64,000 bases of DNA from Actinoallomurus sp963850195 (lineage in GTDB: Bacteria; Actinomycetota; Actinomycetes; Streptosporangiales; Streptosporangiaceae), in contig CAWKKD010000001.1 of NCBI GenBank assembly GCA_963850195.1, forward strand, positions 323,743 through 387,742, given 5' to 3'. Of this stretch, positions 51,144 to 59,870 are shown in pieces (position 1 is the first letter of the stretch; each line of letters begins with the position of its first letter). The notes under the pieces were generated by a model that was not told the origin of the DNA, searched no databases, and was given only the letters and a program-made list of their open reading frames with translations. The translations under genes were made by a program, and so were the position numbers.

Positions 51144-52303
51144 TGTGAGGCCCCCCTGGGGTCGCGGATGGTCGGTTCCTCAACGGCGTAACGCGCGATC
51201 GCGGGACGCGCCCGTACCTGGTCCGGCAGCACCTCCACCAGCCGCAACGCCGACAGCTTCCCAAGCGCGATGTTCAACAGCTCCTCCGCGGCGCCCGGCT
51301 CGGTCACGCCCTTGCGCCAATACGACTTGTGTCGTACGGCCGCGTCCCGGACGAACGCGGCCAGTTCGTCCCACCCGGCCCCGTCCCGCCCGGACAGGTA
51401 CTCGGCGATCAGCAGCGTCACATGCCCGTCGGTGCGCTGTTCGGGCATCCGCACGTCGGTCAGCTCGTCGTCCGGGTCGACCATCGCGACGCCCTCGGCC
51501 CGCACCTCGGCGACGAGCCCCGTCGCCTCCTCGATCCGGCGGGTGACCGCGGCGCGCTGGGAGACCAGATAGGTGCGTTCGGCCTCGTCCAAGTCGTCGT
51601 AATACACCACCGAATCCTCCAGCAGCCTACGGTTCAAGCCGCGCCGCAGCGCCCGGTTGCGCAACTCGTCGGTGTCGGGAACAGGCTCGTCGGTCAGCTC
51701 GGCCAGGCGGTCGTCGAACCCCGTCGCGGTGACCGTGGAAGGTCCCCGCACCCCGGTGAGCAGCGACGCGAGGACGACCCGGCGCACGTCGTACAGGACG
51801 TCTCCCGTCGCCGACAGATAGGACTCCTCATCCCCGGACACCCGCCGCAGCACGCCCCAGCCGAGCAGTAGCCGCACCACCGCGACCAGGTCGGCCCGCT
51901 CCGCCCGGCTGTCCAGCGTGAACGGGAACGCCAGATCGGGCTCGGCGGCGGCGTTCAGGACCTCCTCCGCGAGCCGGCCCAGCGTCGTCTGCGCGTCAGC
52001 CCGCTCCAGCACGGCCAAGGCCAGACACAGCACCACGTAGCGCCGCCGCCCGAACGGCTCCCCGGCCTTGCCTCGCGCCGGATGCGTGCCGTCGTCCAAA
52101 GTCGGCGCCGTCTTGAACAGCCGCGCTGTCTCGGCGTCCACCTGGAGCCGCCAGCCCGTCTCCCGGCTCAGCCAGTCGCGCAGCTCCACCTGATACCGGC
52201 GGACCAGCACCACGTCCTCCGGATCGGACTCGGCGGTCAGCAGCGGGCGCCGCAGCAGCGCCCGCAGCGCGGCCTGTCGCCGCGAGGCGTCTTCGTCACT
52301 CAT
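51140..52303 (-). CDS. jetB: Wadjet subunit JetB (TIGR02678-type KITE-like)
   Basis: A 387-residue DUF2398/TIGR02678 protein, the winged-helix KITE-like subunit bridging the kleisin and the JetC heads. Visible family features are SDPEDVVLVRRYQVELRDWL, FGRRRYVVLCLALAVLERAD and NRRLLEDSVVYYDDLDEAER. ATG 52303 lies eight bases inside the jetA end (ATGAGTGA); the frame to 52390 adds a non-homologous basic stretch. Its own stop overlaps the jetC start. Stoichiometric coupled translation is consistent with one complex. Confidence 0.92.
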   Translation of the reverse strand: MSDEDASRRQAALRALLRRPLLTAESDPEDVVLVRRYQVELRDWLSRETGWRLQVDAETARLFKTAPTLDDGTHPARGKAGEPFGRRRYVVLCLALAVLERADAQTTLGRLAEEVLNAAAEPDLAFPFTLDSRAERADLVAVVRLLLGWGVLRRVSGDEESYLSATGDVLYDVRRVVLASLLTGVRGPSTVTATGFDDRLAELTDEPVPDTDELRNRALRRGLNRRLLEDSVVYYDDLDEAERTYLVSQRAAVTRRIEEATGLVAEVRAEGVAMVDPDDELTDVRMPEQRTDGHVTLLIAEYLSGRDGAGWDELAAFVRDAAVRHKSYWRKGVTEPGAAEELLNIALGKLSALRLVEVLPDQVRARPAIARYAVEEPTIRDPRGASQ

Positions 52304-53837
52304 ACAGATCCGTGATCTCGATGAGGTGCTCAGGCCCGCTGAGCACGCCGTCTTCCGTCTCGATGCGCACCTCGCCGCCGTCCGGGACAAGGGACAGCCG
52401 CACCTCCATGGACCCGTCCCCGGTGACCGCCTTCACCTCGGTGTCGCCCGGTAGCCGCGCCGCCAGCGCGTCCCCCAGCAGGGACAGGAACAGCCGGAAC
52501 GCCCGCGCGTCCAGCACACTCAGCTCCGACAGAAGGACGGGGCCATCGGTCCGCAGACGTGCCCGCGCCGCCGCCGTCTCCGAGGCCTCCCGGTCGGCGC
52601 GCTCGCGCAGCAGCAGGCGCAACTGCGACCGGTCCTGGACGCGGTTGGGCTTGCCCCGCCGTTCGTAGGAACCGGTGCGGCGTAGCCGCGGCGAGATCCG
52701 CACCGGCGGCGCGGCCGCCCATGGCAGGCCCTGCGGCGCCTCCTCCTCCCACGCCGCCACCGTCGCGGCGGTGACGGTGAGGTGACGCGCGGAAGTCAGC
52801 CCGAACGCCGCCCGCCACAGCCGGTGCATCGCCGCCTCGTCCGGCGCCTCGGCGAACCAGCGGGCCAGCGCCCGGAAATCCGTCGACCGGTCCGACCGGC
52901 CCGAGCGGCGCTCGTTCAGCAGTCCCACCGTGTCGAGGAGCTGCTTGATCGCCGTCACCGCGGATTGACGCAGCAGCCGCGCCTGCGACGGGCGGTCAGC
53001 GCCGCCGGAGACGAACCAGTCCCGCAGGCCGCGCCACCGGTTACGCCACGACTCCAGCGCGCCGGCCTCGGCGCGTCCGAACGCCTCGGCGGTGTCCGCA
53101 CCGGCCGGAACCGCGTCGGACGCCTCCCGCCGCGCCGCCAGACCGAGCAGCCGCTCGTGGCCACGCGCCTCCACCTCGTCCAGGAGCGCCGCGATCCTGG
53201 CCCCGGAGTTGGCGAGATCGGCGATGAACCGGTTGATGTAGTCGATGAGCCGCTCCTTGTAGGCGATGAACCCCTCGACGTCGCCGTCCGAGAAGTCGAT
53301 CGCCCGCCGCAGCGACGACATGAACGCCTGCGCATTGTCGGCCAGCGAGGAGAACCGGTCCGCCAGCGTCAGCAGCAGCAGATGGACCTTGGACGGGTCC
53401 GGGTCGCCCTCGGCCGCCAGCGCCGACAGGGCCGCGAGCTGGTCGGCGATGTCGGTGAGCGCGACCGACTGCAGCACGCCGCGTTGCCCGATCGCCTCCT
53501 CATAGAACGCGATGGCCTGCTCGGCGGCATGACCGGCCGCGGTGAGCTGGAACAGGAACCGCTTGCGGTGGAAGTCCTCGACGGTGGTCACCCGGCCGGT
53601 GTCGGCGTCGGCCCGCAGGTTCCCCCAATCGACGAGCTTCTCGAGCGCCTGCGCGAGCTGCTCGTCACTGCCGCGGCGCAGCTCCGCAGCCACGTCCTCG
53701 GGGCGCAGATGAACGATGAAGCGTTCCTTCGCACGCCCGAACGAGAGCAGCACGTCCCGGTACAGGGCCACGTTCGGGGCACTGAGATGTGTGAAGGGCT
53801 CCGGCCTCGCCTGCCCCGAATTCAGGTCCGACATCAT
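52296..53837 (-). CDS. jetA: Wadjet subunit JetA (TIGR02677-type kleisin)
   Basis: A roughly 513-residue DUF2397/TIGR02677 protein, the kleisin that links the JetC heads. The N-terminal winged helix (APNVALYRDVLLSFGRAKER), the long helical middle (DFSDGDVEGFIAYKERLIDY) and the C-terminal domain (GPEHLIEITDLYE end) are all present. Start candidates are GTG 53858 and the double ATG at 53837/53834; I use 53837 because GGAAG lies ten bases upstream. It is the first gene of jetA-jetB-jetC-jetD and is divergent from the SEC-C gene, with about 106 bp between for promoters. Confidence 0.92.
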   Translation of the reverse strand: MMSDLNSGQARPEPFTHLSAPNVALYRDVLLSFGRAKERFIVHLRPEDVAAELRRGSDEQLAQALEKLVDWGNLRADADTGRVTTVEDFHRKRFLFQLTAAGHAAEQAIAFYEEAIGQRGVLQSVALTDIADQLAALSALAAEGDPDPSKVHLLLLTLADRFSSLADNAQAFMSSLRRAIDFSDGDVEGFIAYKERLIDYINRFIADLANSGARIAALLDEVEARGHERLLGLAARREASDAVPAGADTAEAFGRAEAGALESWRNRWRGLRDWFVSGGADRPSQARLLRQSAVTAIKQLLDTVGLLNERRSGRSDRSTDFRALARWFAEAPDEAAMHRLWRAAFGLTSARHLTVTAATVAAWEEEAPQGLPWAAAPPVRISPRLRRTGSYERRGKPNRVQDRSQLRLLLRERADREASETAAARARLRTDGPVLLSELSVLDARAFRLFLSLLGDALAARLPGDTEVKAVTGDGSMEVRLSLVPDGGEVRIETEDGVLSGPEHLIEITDLYE

Positions 53838-53943
53838 CCCATTGTGACTTCCGGACACCGGTGCGCGCCCAGCGTCTGCGTAAGAACCCCGTGCGTTAAG
53901 CGAGACGCCCGTTCACGGGCCCCGGCTATTCTACAGTGGCGGC

Positions 53944-54927
53944 GTGAATACTCCGATGGATGCTTCTTTGCCGGCTCAGCGGGAACGGCACCAGGCGCGT
54001 AAGCACGCCGAGGACCTTGAAAGCGACGCCGTCAGCCATCCGCAGGAGCGCGGCGAGATCCTCCTGGAGGCGGCCGGACAATGGTCTGTCGCAGGCGAGG
54101 ACGAGCGGGCACTTGAGATCTACGACGACCTCGTCGCCTCGGCGTCCGAGGAGGACGCACAGTGGGCCATCGCTGAGAAGCTCCAGGTCCTCGACCGGCT
54201 TGGACGGCACGAAGAAGTGCGTACGGAGATGGCGCGTCTGATCGGATCACCGATCCATCCCGGCCCGGCGAGCATGGTCGCCGAGTTCCTGGAGCACCAG
54301 GATCGTTTGGAAGAAGCGCTCACCTGGTTCAACATCGCCTGCCGAGACGTCCTCGGCGACGAGGGTGAACAGATCGAGCCCGAGACCACGATGACCCGCA
54401 CCGAACTGGATGGACGAGCACGCGTCCGGAAAGCGCTCGGTCTGCCGCCCGATGTTCTGGATCAACGTGTCGGCGAGAACCGAGCCGAACTGATATCGAT
54501 GCTGGACCGGTTCGCGAGTCACGCTGACACCTCGCCCACGGCGGAGCGGCGCGCCGGCCTGGGGTCGTTCTTCGTCCGCGCGGACGTGAAACGGGCCTTC
54601 GCCGAAGGACTCGTGCACGTCGATGATCCCGAGGACGACGACGTGGCCTCCTACTTCCGTCGTGTGGAACGTGGCTGGCGTAGCTCTGCCCGCGAAGCGG
54701 GCATCACTCGCATCGAGATACTCCCTACGACCGTGGACGATCTACTGAGCTACGGCGAAGACCACGGACGTGACGCGAAAGACCAGCAGACCCGCATGGA
54801 TTACCTCCAGGACCGCGTCAACGAAGGGGCACTCACCATCTCCTGGCCACCGGACCGCAATCAGCCATGCTGGTGCGACTCCGGCCGCAAATACAAGAAA
54901 TGCTGTGGGGCGGCGGCCAACCGCTGA
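53944..54927 (+). CDS. SEC-C zinc-motif protein
   Basis: A 327-residue protein. Most of it is helical repeat-like (TPR-type spacing, for example LEIYDDLVASASEEDAQWAI and LEEALTWFNIACRDVLGDEG). The last 20 residues carry a SEC-C zinc motif, PCWCDSGRKYKKCCG. SEC-C tails occur on SecA and on many stand-alone proteins that bind ribosomes or nucleic acids, so the function is open. GTG 53944 is used, with a -10-like TATTCT about 15 bases upstream that would leave almost no leader. Being divergent from jetA it may be linked to the Wadjet island, but it is not a known Wadjet part. Confidence 0.75.
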   Translation: MNTPMDASLPAQRERHQARKHAEDLESDAVSHPQERGEILLEAAGQWSVAGEDERALEIYDDLVASASEEDAQWAIAEKLQVLDRLGRHEEVRTEMARLIGSPIHPGPASMVAEFLEHQDRLEEALTWFNIACRDVLGDEGEQIEPETTMTRTELDGRARVRKALGLPPDVLDQRVGENRAELISMLDRFASHADTSPTAERRAGLGSFFVRADVKRAFAEGLVHVDDPEDDDVASYFRRVERGWRSSAREAGITRIEILPTTVDDLLSYGEDHGRDAKDQQTRMDYLQDRVNEGALTISWPPDRNQPCWCDSGRKYKKCCGAAANR

Positions 54928-55260
54928 ACGGCCGCGGCGCGAGATCGCCGTACCAGAAAGGCTCCCACGCCGAAGTACAGCGCTCCAGAGTGGTCAGGGG
55001 GGCGGTGCTGGTCGTCGCGCGTCGTCACCCGGGACATCGTGCAGGTCGTGAGGGCGGTCGTCCTGCACGATCGCCGGTCGGCTCCGGTGCGACGGCTCTG
55101 TCCCGACCTCAACCGTCGGGGGTGTGGGGGGCGACTCCCCACAGCGGAGGTTCCAGAGGGTCGCCCCCTGGGTCAAAGTGTGTCCGAGGCCGTACTGGAG
55201 CCAAACCCACATCCCCTTGTCCTGACTCGATCGTTCCTGCTCGGGAGCAGGTGATCGGCG
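54928..55260. other. Gene-free stretch with structured repeats upstream of the DUF2637 remnant
   Basis: No convincing coding frame lies here; short frames on both strands are arginine- and proline-rich shadows. It contains the 10-bp inverted repeat listed separately. It also holds TGTGGGG/CCCCACA, which can pair locally, and GGGGGCGA/TCGCCCCC over a longer span, giving alternative hairpins just upstream of the DUF2637 start. Confidence 0.5.
55036..55071. repeat. Perfect 10-bp inverted repeat
   Basis: ATCGTGCAGG (55036-55045) and CCTGCACGAT (55062-55071) are exact reverse complements separated by 16 bases. Position about 190 bp upstream of a mobile-element-type DUF2637 gene suggests an operator or recombination-related site. 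Confidence 0.6.
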
Positions 55261-55970
55261 ATGGCGAACGATCATGGTCCAGGTTGTTCAGCCGATCGCC
55301 GTATCCGCTGGACGACCATGGTCAGCGTGGCCGTCCTGGCGTTGATCGCGGCGGTGGTGAGCTTCGGCCACATGCATGAGCTCGTGATCCGCCATGGTGA
55401 GACGCGGTTGAACGCGACGCTCATTCCGCTCAGCGTCGATGGGATGGTCGTTGCCAGCTCGATGTCTGTGCTTGCTGGCGAGCCGGGCTGGGAGGCGTGG
55501 GGGACCGCTGCCCTGGACACTGCTCGTCGTTGGGAGCTTGGCGAGCCTCGCCGCCAACGTTGAGGTCGCAGAGGCGACCACGGTCGGCCGTCTGATCGCC
55601 GCTTGGCCCGCGTTCGCCTTCGTCGGGGCCTACCACCTGCTCCAGAGCCAGCTACGGACTCGCCGCGCCGGTGACTTCCAGCGGATCCGATGGACCTGGT
55701 GGGGCAACTGAATCCCCGGATCCAGAGTGCGCGCCGTCCGACGTGGAGGACAGCAGCGGGCGCGATCTACCGAGTCCCGGCAGGCGCCTCCAACAGCAGG
55801 CGTGGGAATGGGCCTTGGCGAACCGGTCGGAGAACGGTCAGTTGCCCGTGGGAACGGTCATCGCGAGACGCTTCAACCGGAGCCCGCGGTGGGGACGCCT
55901 CGTCAAGAACGCCGGCCTCGCCAGCGAGCTGAGCGCCGGAACCGAGGCCAGGGCTAGAGGCCGGGTCTAA
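55261..55970 (+). pseudogene. Frameshifted DUF2637 membrane protein gene
   Basis: The family sequence is spread over three frames. Frame 1 (55261 to about 55480) gives VVSFGHMHELVIRHGETRLN and LIPLSVDGMVVASSMSVL. A +1 shift at GTGCTTGCT moves to frame 2 (about 55475-55690), with LLASRAGRRGGPLPWTLLVV and the EATTVGRLIAAWPAFAF helix. A second shift moves to frame 3 (about 55690-55970), with the C-terminal helix-turn-helix-like LQQQAWEWALANRSENGQLP and RRFNRSPRWGRLVKNAGLAS. DUF2637 proteins belong to actinobacterial integrative and plasmid elements. Two shifts in one gene point to decay rather than programmed recoding. Confidence 0.75.
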
Positions 55971-55975
55971 CGTGG

Positions 55976-56372
55976 GTGACCCAGGCCGCCCGGAACTTGG
56001 TCATGGACCTTCAGGACGCCGGATGCCTGGCACGGTTCTTGATCCGGAACCGGGATGGGAAGTTCTCCAGCCTGCTCGACGCCGTCCTGGCCAACGTCGG
56101 GATCGCGGTGGTGCTCACCGGTGTGCGGATGCCGAGGATGAACACGATCATGGAGCGGTGGGTTCAGACCTGCCGATGCGAACTGCTCGATCGCACCTTG
56201 ATCTGGAACGAGCGCCACCTGCTGTACGTGCCGCCCCCACCGCAGGTTGAACGGCGCGCCGCTACGGCCGGCCCCCGAGCCGCTCACCGAACCAAGCCGA
56301 CTCGATCAGCTTCACATCCTCCGACGAGACCGACTCGGCGGCATCTTCCACGAGTACCACCATGCCGACTGA
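55976..56372 (+). pseudogene. C-terminal half of an rve-type transposase, internally deleted
   Basis: The frame opens inside the integrase core: WVTQAARNLVMDLQDAGCLA, FLIRNRDGKFSSLLDAVL, RMPRMNTIMERWVQTCRCEL and IWNERHLL. The D of RNRDGKF and E of MERW are two of the three DDE residues. The region that normally follows (a YNxHRPHR motif) is gone, and a shifted frame resumes with RLDQLHILRRDRLGGIFHEY and the typical HHAD stop at 56370-56372. The N-terminal HTH half and first D are absent. It is therefore an insertion-sequence remnant that cannot move by itself. Confidence 0.75.
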
Positions 56373-56380
56373 CGTGCATA

Positions 56381-56548
56381 GATGGAGTTTTCGGCAAGCG
56401 CAACGTCGACAACTACTGGCGGGACCTCGGCACGGCCGCCGGCTGCCTCACCTACCTTCCGGACGCCATCGTCGAGCACCTCCACCCGAGCGCCGGCAAG
56501 GCCGCCCTCGACGAGGGGTACGGGCGGGTGAACGCCCCGGAGATGTAA
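56381..56548 (+). pseudogene. C-terminal fragment of a phage-type gene
   Basis: The frame reads DGVFGKRNVDNYWRDLGTAA, then CLTYLPDAIVEHLHPSAGKA, LDEGYGRVNAPEM and a stop. The YLPDxxIEHxHP-x-xGKA-x-x-DxGYxRVN pattern is, as I recall it, that of C-terminal parts of proteins from actinobacterial prophages, possibly glycosyltransferase-like. The start is missing and the frame is joined without a gap to the transposase remnant. I am moderately sure it is a fragment and unsure of the parent function. Confidence 0.45.
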
Positions 56549-56670
56549 CGACACCGACCGGGCCACGTACGCCCGCCGGATGGTGCCGGAATCGACTCGG
56601 TCGTGGGGCAAATCGGGGTGCCAGACTCCTTGTGAGACTATTTGACAGATCGTAACGTCACATGTTCCCC

Positions 56671-56699
56671 TTGGGTGGGAATATTGTAGGCTTTATAGT
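56671..56699 (+). promoter_or_regulatory. Candidate sigma-70-type promoter for the WXG-like gene
   Basis: TTGGGT (56671-56676) and TATAGT (56694-56699) are separated by exactly 17 bases in an unusually AT-rich stretch. The GTG start of the 499-residue gene is 21 bases after the -10 box, and a G-rich GGGGAT lies between them. Confidence 0.55.
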
Positions 56700-56720
56700 A
56701 GATTCGTGGGGATATAGCCT

Positions 56721-58220
56721 GTGAGTGACGGATCGAAAGTCTCGGGCGAGTTGCGATTTTCGATAGAAGATCTTCTGTATTATGCGCCACGATTTGTCGA
56801 AGTCGGCCAGTCCCTGTCGAGTGCCACGGATGCCATCGAGAAGCGCCTACTGGGATTGGGTTCTTTTTGGGGTGGCTCCTGGCCTGATGGGGATTTTGCT
56901 CACCAGTATCCGCCGGCTCAGTATGCGCTGCTCATTATTGTTAAGAACATCGCTGTCGACCTCGAGGGGATCGGCGGCGGAATCTCATTGATGGCGAAAA
57001 ATTACGGAATCGCTGAAGCCGATATTCAGGAGAGTATCCAACGCATCAGTCGGGCGGCCGCGGATGAGAGTGCGCTGCTCAACCGTACGGGCGGTCTGCC
57101 TGCCCCGCCTGACATCGCGGCTCCGCCGGGCGGTTTGCCTTCCGCGCCGGTGCCCACGCCGACACCGGCGCCGTCGCCCACTCCGCCGCATGCCACCCAC
57201 TCGCGCCATACGCCGCCGCCGCACACGAATCCGGGTAATACGACCCCCAGTCCGGCTCCTGGCGTTCCGCCGGGACCCCATGCATGGCAGGCCTTCGATG
57301 ACGTTAGGTGGATGGGGCCGTGGCCGACCGGCAATCCACATCTCATGGACGAGGCTTCTGCTGCATGGCGTGACCTGGCAGGTGCGCTACGTACCGCCTG
57401 GAGCGACACTCAGCGTTATCTGGATTATCTTCTTTCCGATAATGAAGGCAAGGCCGCGAAGGCGCTCGAGGACGCGGTCCAAGAACTGATCGATAGGAAC
57501 AATGGCTCATTGAGCCGTGCTCTGCAGACGAGTGAGCAGCTACAGGGAGCATGCGCCGCTCAGGCCGAGAAGATACGCAACCTCAAATACGAGGTAGAGA
57601 ATCTACTCGTCCAGTTCGCGGCCATGCTTGCCATCGATCTGGCCTTCGCATGGATCACGTTCGGGACGAGTGTGGCGGCGGAGGCCGCTCTCGCCGAAGG
57701 GTTGACCGTGATGCTGAATAGGGCTCTCCAAATTTTCGTAGAGGATGTTGCGGAGCTGTCTAAGGCCGTCACTACGGCAATCAAGAACGTCTCGAAGGTC
57801 GGCGCGAAAGCAATCGTTGAAGGTGGGGTAGGGCTCGGCAAGGCAGGCGTTGGTGTTCCACTCAGTAGCGTCATATCCGAAGCGCTCGGGAAGAAGAACG
57901 CCCAGAGCACTTCGATGTTGAAGCAGATCCTGCTGGGCGGTGCCTGTTATGCCGCCGAAGGCGCCTTTACCGGAACGGCTGGCGTGTTCTCCGCGACGCT
58001 TCGCAGCCTTGGCGAGGAAGGTGGCCCTGACTCGGCGCGCCTGCTAATGCTATCCAGAGAGCTGAAGAGCGGATCGATCACTGTGGAGGCGGCCAATCAG
58101 GCGATGCAAAGTATCCTCCAAAATGGAACGATCACCCCTGCCAATTATGCCGCGGCGGTAATCAGTGGTCGGCTGAAGACGGCGCTTGGGCCGCATCCCG
58201 GCAAGCATGCGCGACATTGA
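56721..58220 (+). CDS. Large WXG100-like protein, type VII secretion effector candidate
   Basis: A 499-residue protein without a signal peptide. Residues 1-125 are helical with an SFWGGSWPDGDFAHQY turn, a WXG100-like hairpin. Residues 125-190 are a proline/threonine/serine-rich linker (APVPTPTPAPSPTPPHATHS). A second helical domain follows, with WQAFDDVRWMGPWPTGNPHL and a WRDLAGALRTAW turn. A glycine/alanine-rich hydrophobic segment (about 300-345, VQFAAMLAIDLAFAWITFGT) and a helical C-terminus end it. This is the layout of WXG/PPE-like trafficking modules that carry toxins, but no toxin domain is recognisable. Base composition is clearly lower in GC than its neighbours, suggesting transfer. 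Confidence 0.7.
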   Translation: MSDGSKVSGELRFSIEDLLYYAPRFVEVGQSLSSATDAIEKRLLGLGSFWGGSWPDGDFAHQYPPAQYALLIIVKNIAVDLEGIGGGISLMAKNYGIAEADIQESIQRISRAAADESALLNRTGGLPAPPDIAAPPGGLPSAPVPTPTPAPSPTPPHATHSRHTPPPHTNPGNTTPSPAPGVPPGPHAWQAFDDVRWMGPWPTGNPHLMDEASAAWRDLAGALRTAWSDTQRYLDYLLSDNEGKAAKALEDAVQELIDRNNGSLSRALQTSEQLQGACAAQAEKIRNLKYEVENLLVQFAAMLAIDLAFAWITFGTSVAAEAALAEGLTVMLNRALQIFVEDVAELSKAVTTAIKNVSKVGAKAIVEGGVGLGKAGVGVPLSSVISEALGKKNAQSTSMLKQILLGGACYAAEGAFTGTAGVFSATLRSLGEEGGPDSARLLMLSRELKSGSITVEAANQAMQSILQNGTITPANYAAAVISGRLKTALGPHPGKHARH

Positions 58221-58250
58221 AGGCACGAATAGTGCGCTCAGAGTCGTCGG

Positions 58251-58892
58251 CTACCTATTCTGATCTTGGTAAATATCTTCGGAAATCTCTAGTCGCGGCC
58301 CGGCGATACGCTGGAGAATATCAATGGCGTCGCCACAAGGAACATCTACCTGCCCCTCGATCTCGCCGATCAAGAGCCACCTGTGCGAGGAAAAAGGATT
58401 ATTTTCCGTCTGGATTAGCGCCGAATCGGCCGATACCTGCAGTCGTAGTATTGATGAGGATCGAGAAGTGTATATGAATCGTCTCAGTACAAGCCGCTCA
58501 ACATCGCTCCATGGAACGTTGAGGGCGTGACGGCGAGCCTCGAATCGGACCCCGTCGGTATTTACTGTGACGTTCGGCTTGCGTAGCTGATGCCAGTAAT
58601 GCCAGTTTCGCCTTGTGTCGAGGGCGACTATTGTCAGCGTTCCAAGGGCGATGAGCCCGCTGCCGCAGCCGATAATGGCGACCCAGAGTTGGTTGAAGAT
58701 GCCAACTCGATAGTGCCGTAGGCCAACTTGGACTTGAGTGTTGGGCTCACTGGTCAGGGCGATAATTTCAACGACCAAGAAAAATGCGGCTACGGCGGTC
58801 GCTATCAAGCATAGCAATAGCGTGGACTTGTATACGCCCCGGTTGGCGCTGAAGTGAATTTCTGTCATAGCCTCGCCCGGTTGGTCCGCCAC
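58251..58892 (-). CDS. Two-helix membrane protein with PH-like domain
   Basis: A 213-residue protein: a short basic N-terminus, two membrane helices (STLLLCLIATAVAAFFLVVE and LWVAIIGCGSGLIALGTLTI) separated by a brief loop, then a cytoplasmic domain of strands. The segment VTVNTDGVRFEARRHALNVP followed by WSDVERLVLRRF is the pattern of bacterial PH (PH_6-like) domains. GTG 58892 is chosen because AGGAGG lies six bases upstream; ATG 58868 has its site too close. It is convergent with the WXG-like gene and may be its immunity or partner protein, which is inference from position. Confidence 0.65.
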   Translation of the reverse strand: MADQPGEAMTEIHFSANRGVYKSTLLLCLIATAVAAFFLVVEIIALTSEPNTQVQVGLRHYRVGIFNQLWVAIIGCGSGLIALGTLTIVALDTRRNWHYWHQLRKPNVTVNTDGVRFEARRHALNVPWSDVERLVLRRFIYTSRSSSILRLQVSADSALIQTENNPFSSHRWLLIGEIEGQVDVPCGDAIDILQRIAGPRLEISEDIYQDQNR

Positions 58893-59165
58893 AAGCCCCC
58901 TCCTTCGCCCGTAGGCACATACATGGTATCGCCCGGAGAACTCCATCGAACCTGCCGGACGAGTCCACCACAACCATCGTGAACAAAGTAGCGTTATGAC
59001 CCTGGCGCAGGCTCCGCGATGCTCGTAAGCCCAGGTGGCACGGGTCCGGAATTCCTTTGATCAGAAGAACATGAACGCCGTGAACCCTATACCGCTCCAG
59101 AACCGTCGCAGTGGCGTTGATCTGCGGTTTGGCCGGATGGGCGCGGTGGGGCAGGATCGCGGGCT

Positions 59166-59573
59166 GTGTCTGTTCGTCTCCTGTATCTGATCATGATTCG
59201 GGTCTTCGGGTGGTTCGTACTGCTGGCGCGTAGCGAGGCCTCGAAAGACGCGGAGATCATGGTTTTGCGTCATGAGGTGGCGGTGCTGCGGCGTCAGGTC
59301 GCCCGCCCGAAGTTGGACTGGGTCGACCGGGCGGTCTTGGCGTCGCTGTCCAGACGGTTGCCGGCAGTGCTGCGCGCTCATCGGCTGGTCATGCCGGGCA
59401 CGCTCCTGGCCTGGCACCGCCGCTTGGTCAAGAAGAGATGGAGGTATCCCAACCGTCAGTCCCTCCAGCAAACCCCCGACTCCGACGAGTCGGTGGTCAC
59501 GCCGTTGGACGCCCCGATCCGTCGGCGGAAAGTGCTTGGCGGCATGATCAACGAGTATCACAGAGCGGCATAG
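59166..59573 (+). pseudogene. Transposase with the catalytic core deleted
   Basis: A 135-codon open frame joins the two ends of an actinobacterial rve-type transposase. Residues 1-94 are the N-terminal part (SKDAEIMVLRHEVAVLRRQV, LPAVLRAHRLVMPGTLLAWH, RYPNR). Residues 95-135 are the C-terminal end (QQTPDSDESVVTPLDAPIRR and RKVLGGMINEYHRAA). The integrase core with the DDE residues, about 230 residues, is missing without loss of frame. The right flank CACGACGAGTTTTGAAGC resembles this family's element end. A short product may still be made and could interfere with transposition, but it cannot catalyse it. Confidence 0.75.
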
Positions 59574-59750
59574 GCGATCTTACGAATCCCCAGGTCAGTG
59601 CACCACGACGAGTTTTGAAGCAGTACAGGTACGTCGCTGGCCGAAGAGATCTCGGCGGGTCCTGGGCGCCGTGCAATTCGGACCTGGACTCGTGATCCGG
59701 GGGACCTTCTCGAGATACCGGCCGCCCGCGCTCGGGGCATTCTCGCCGAC

Positions 59751-59870
59751 ATGAACATCCATATCCCGTCGAACATCGGGCTCTCGGATATCGATCAAGT
59801 ACTGGAGACGACACCGAAGTTGTCGCAGACGGAAATTCAGAACTTCATCGACAAGGCGGCCTGTGGATAG
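59751..59870 (+). CDS. Small or truncated open frame ahead of the 107-residue protein
   Basis: ATG 59751 to TAG 59870 gives 39 residues (MNIHIPSNIGLSDIDQVLET, then TPKLSQTEIQNFIDKAACG). The same frame is open back to 59619 (EIPAARARGILAD and similar), so it may be the tail of a larger gene cut by the neighbouring insertion remnant. Its stop overlaps the GTG of the next gene. No homologous family is recognised. Confidence 0.4.
   Translation: MNIHIPSNIGLSDIDQVLETTPKLSQTEIQNFIDKAACG

Noticed and set aside
47976..51191. 1,071-residue plus-strand frame opposite jetC
   Set aside because: The coiled-coil codon bias of jetC on the other strand creates it; no motif and no ribosome site.
55261..55711. 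Programmed +1 frameshift in the DUF2637 gene
   Set aside because: A second shift further on and surrounding transposase debris make ordinary decay more likely; no known slippery context such as a stop codon at the shift site is present.
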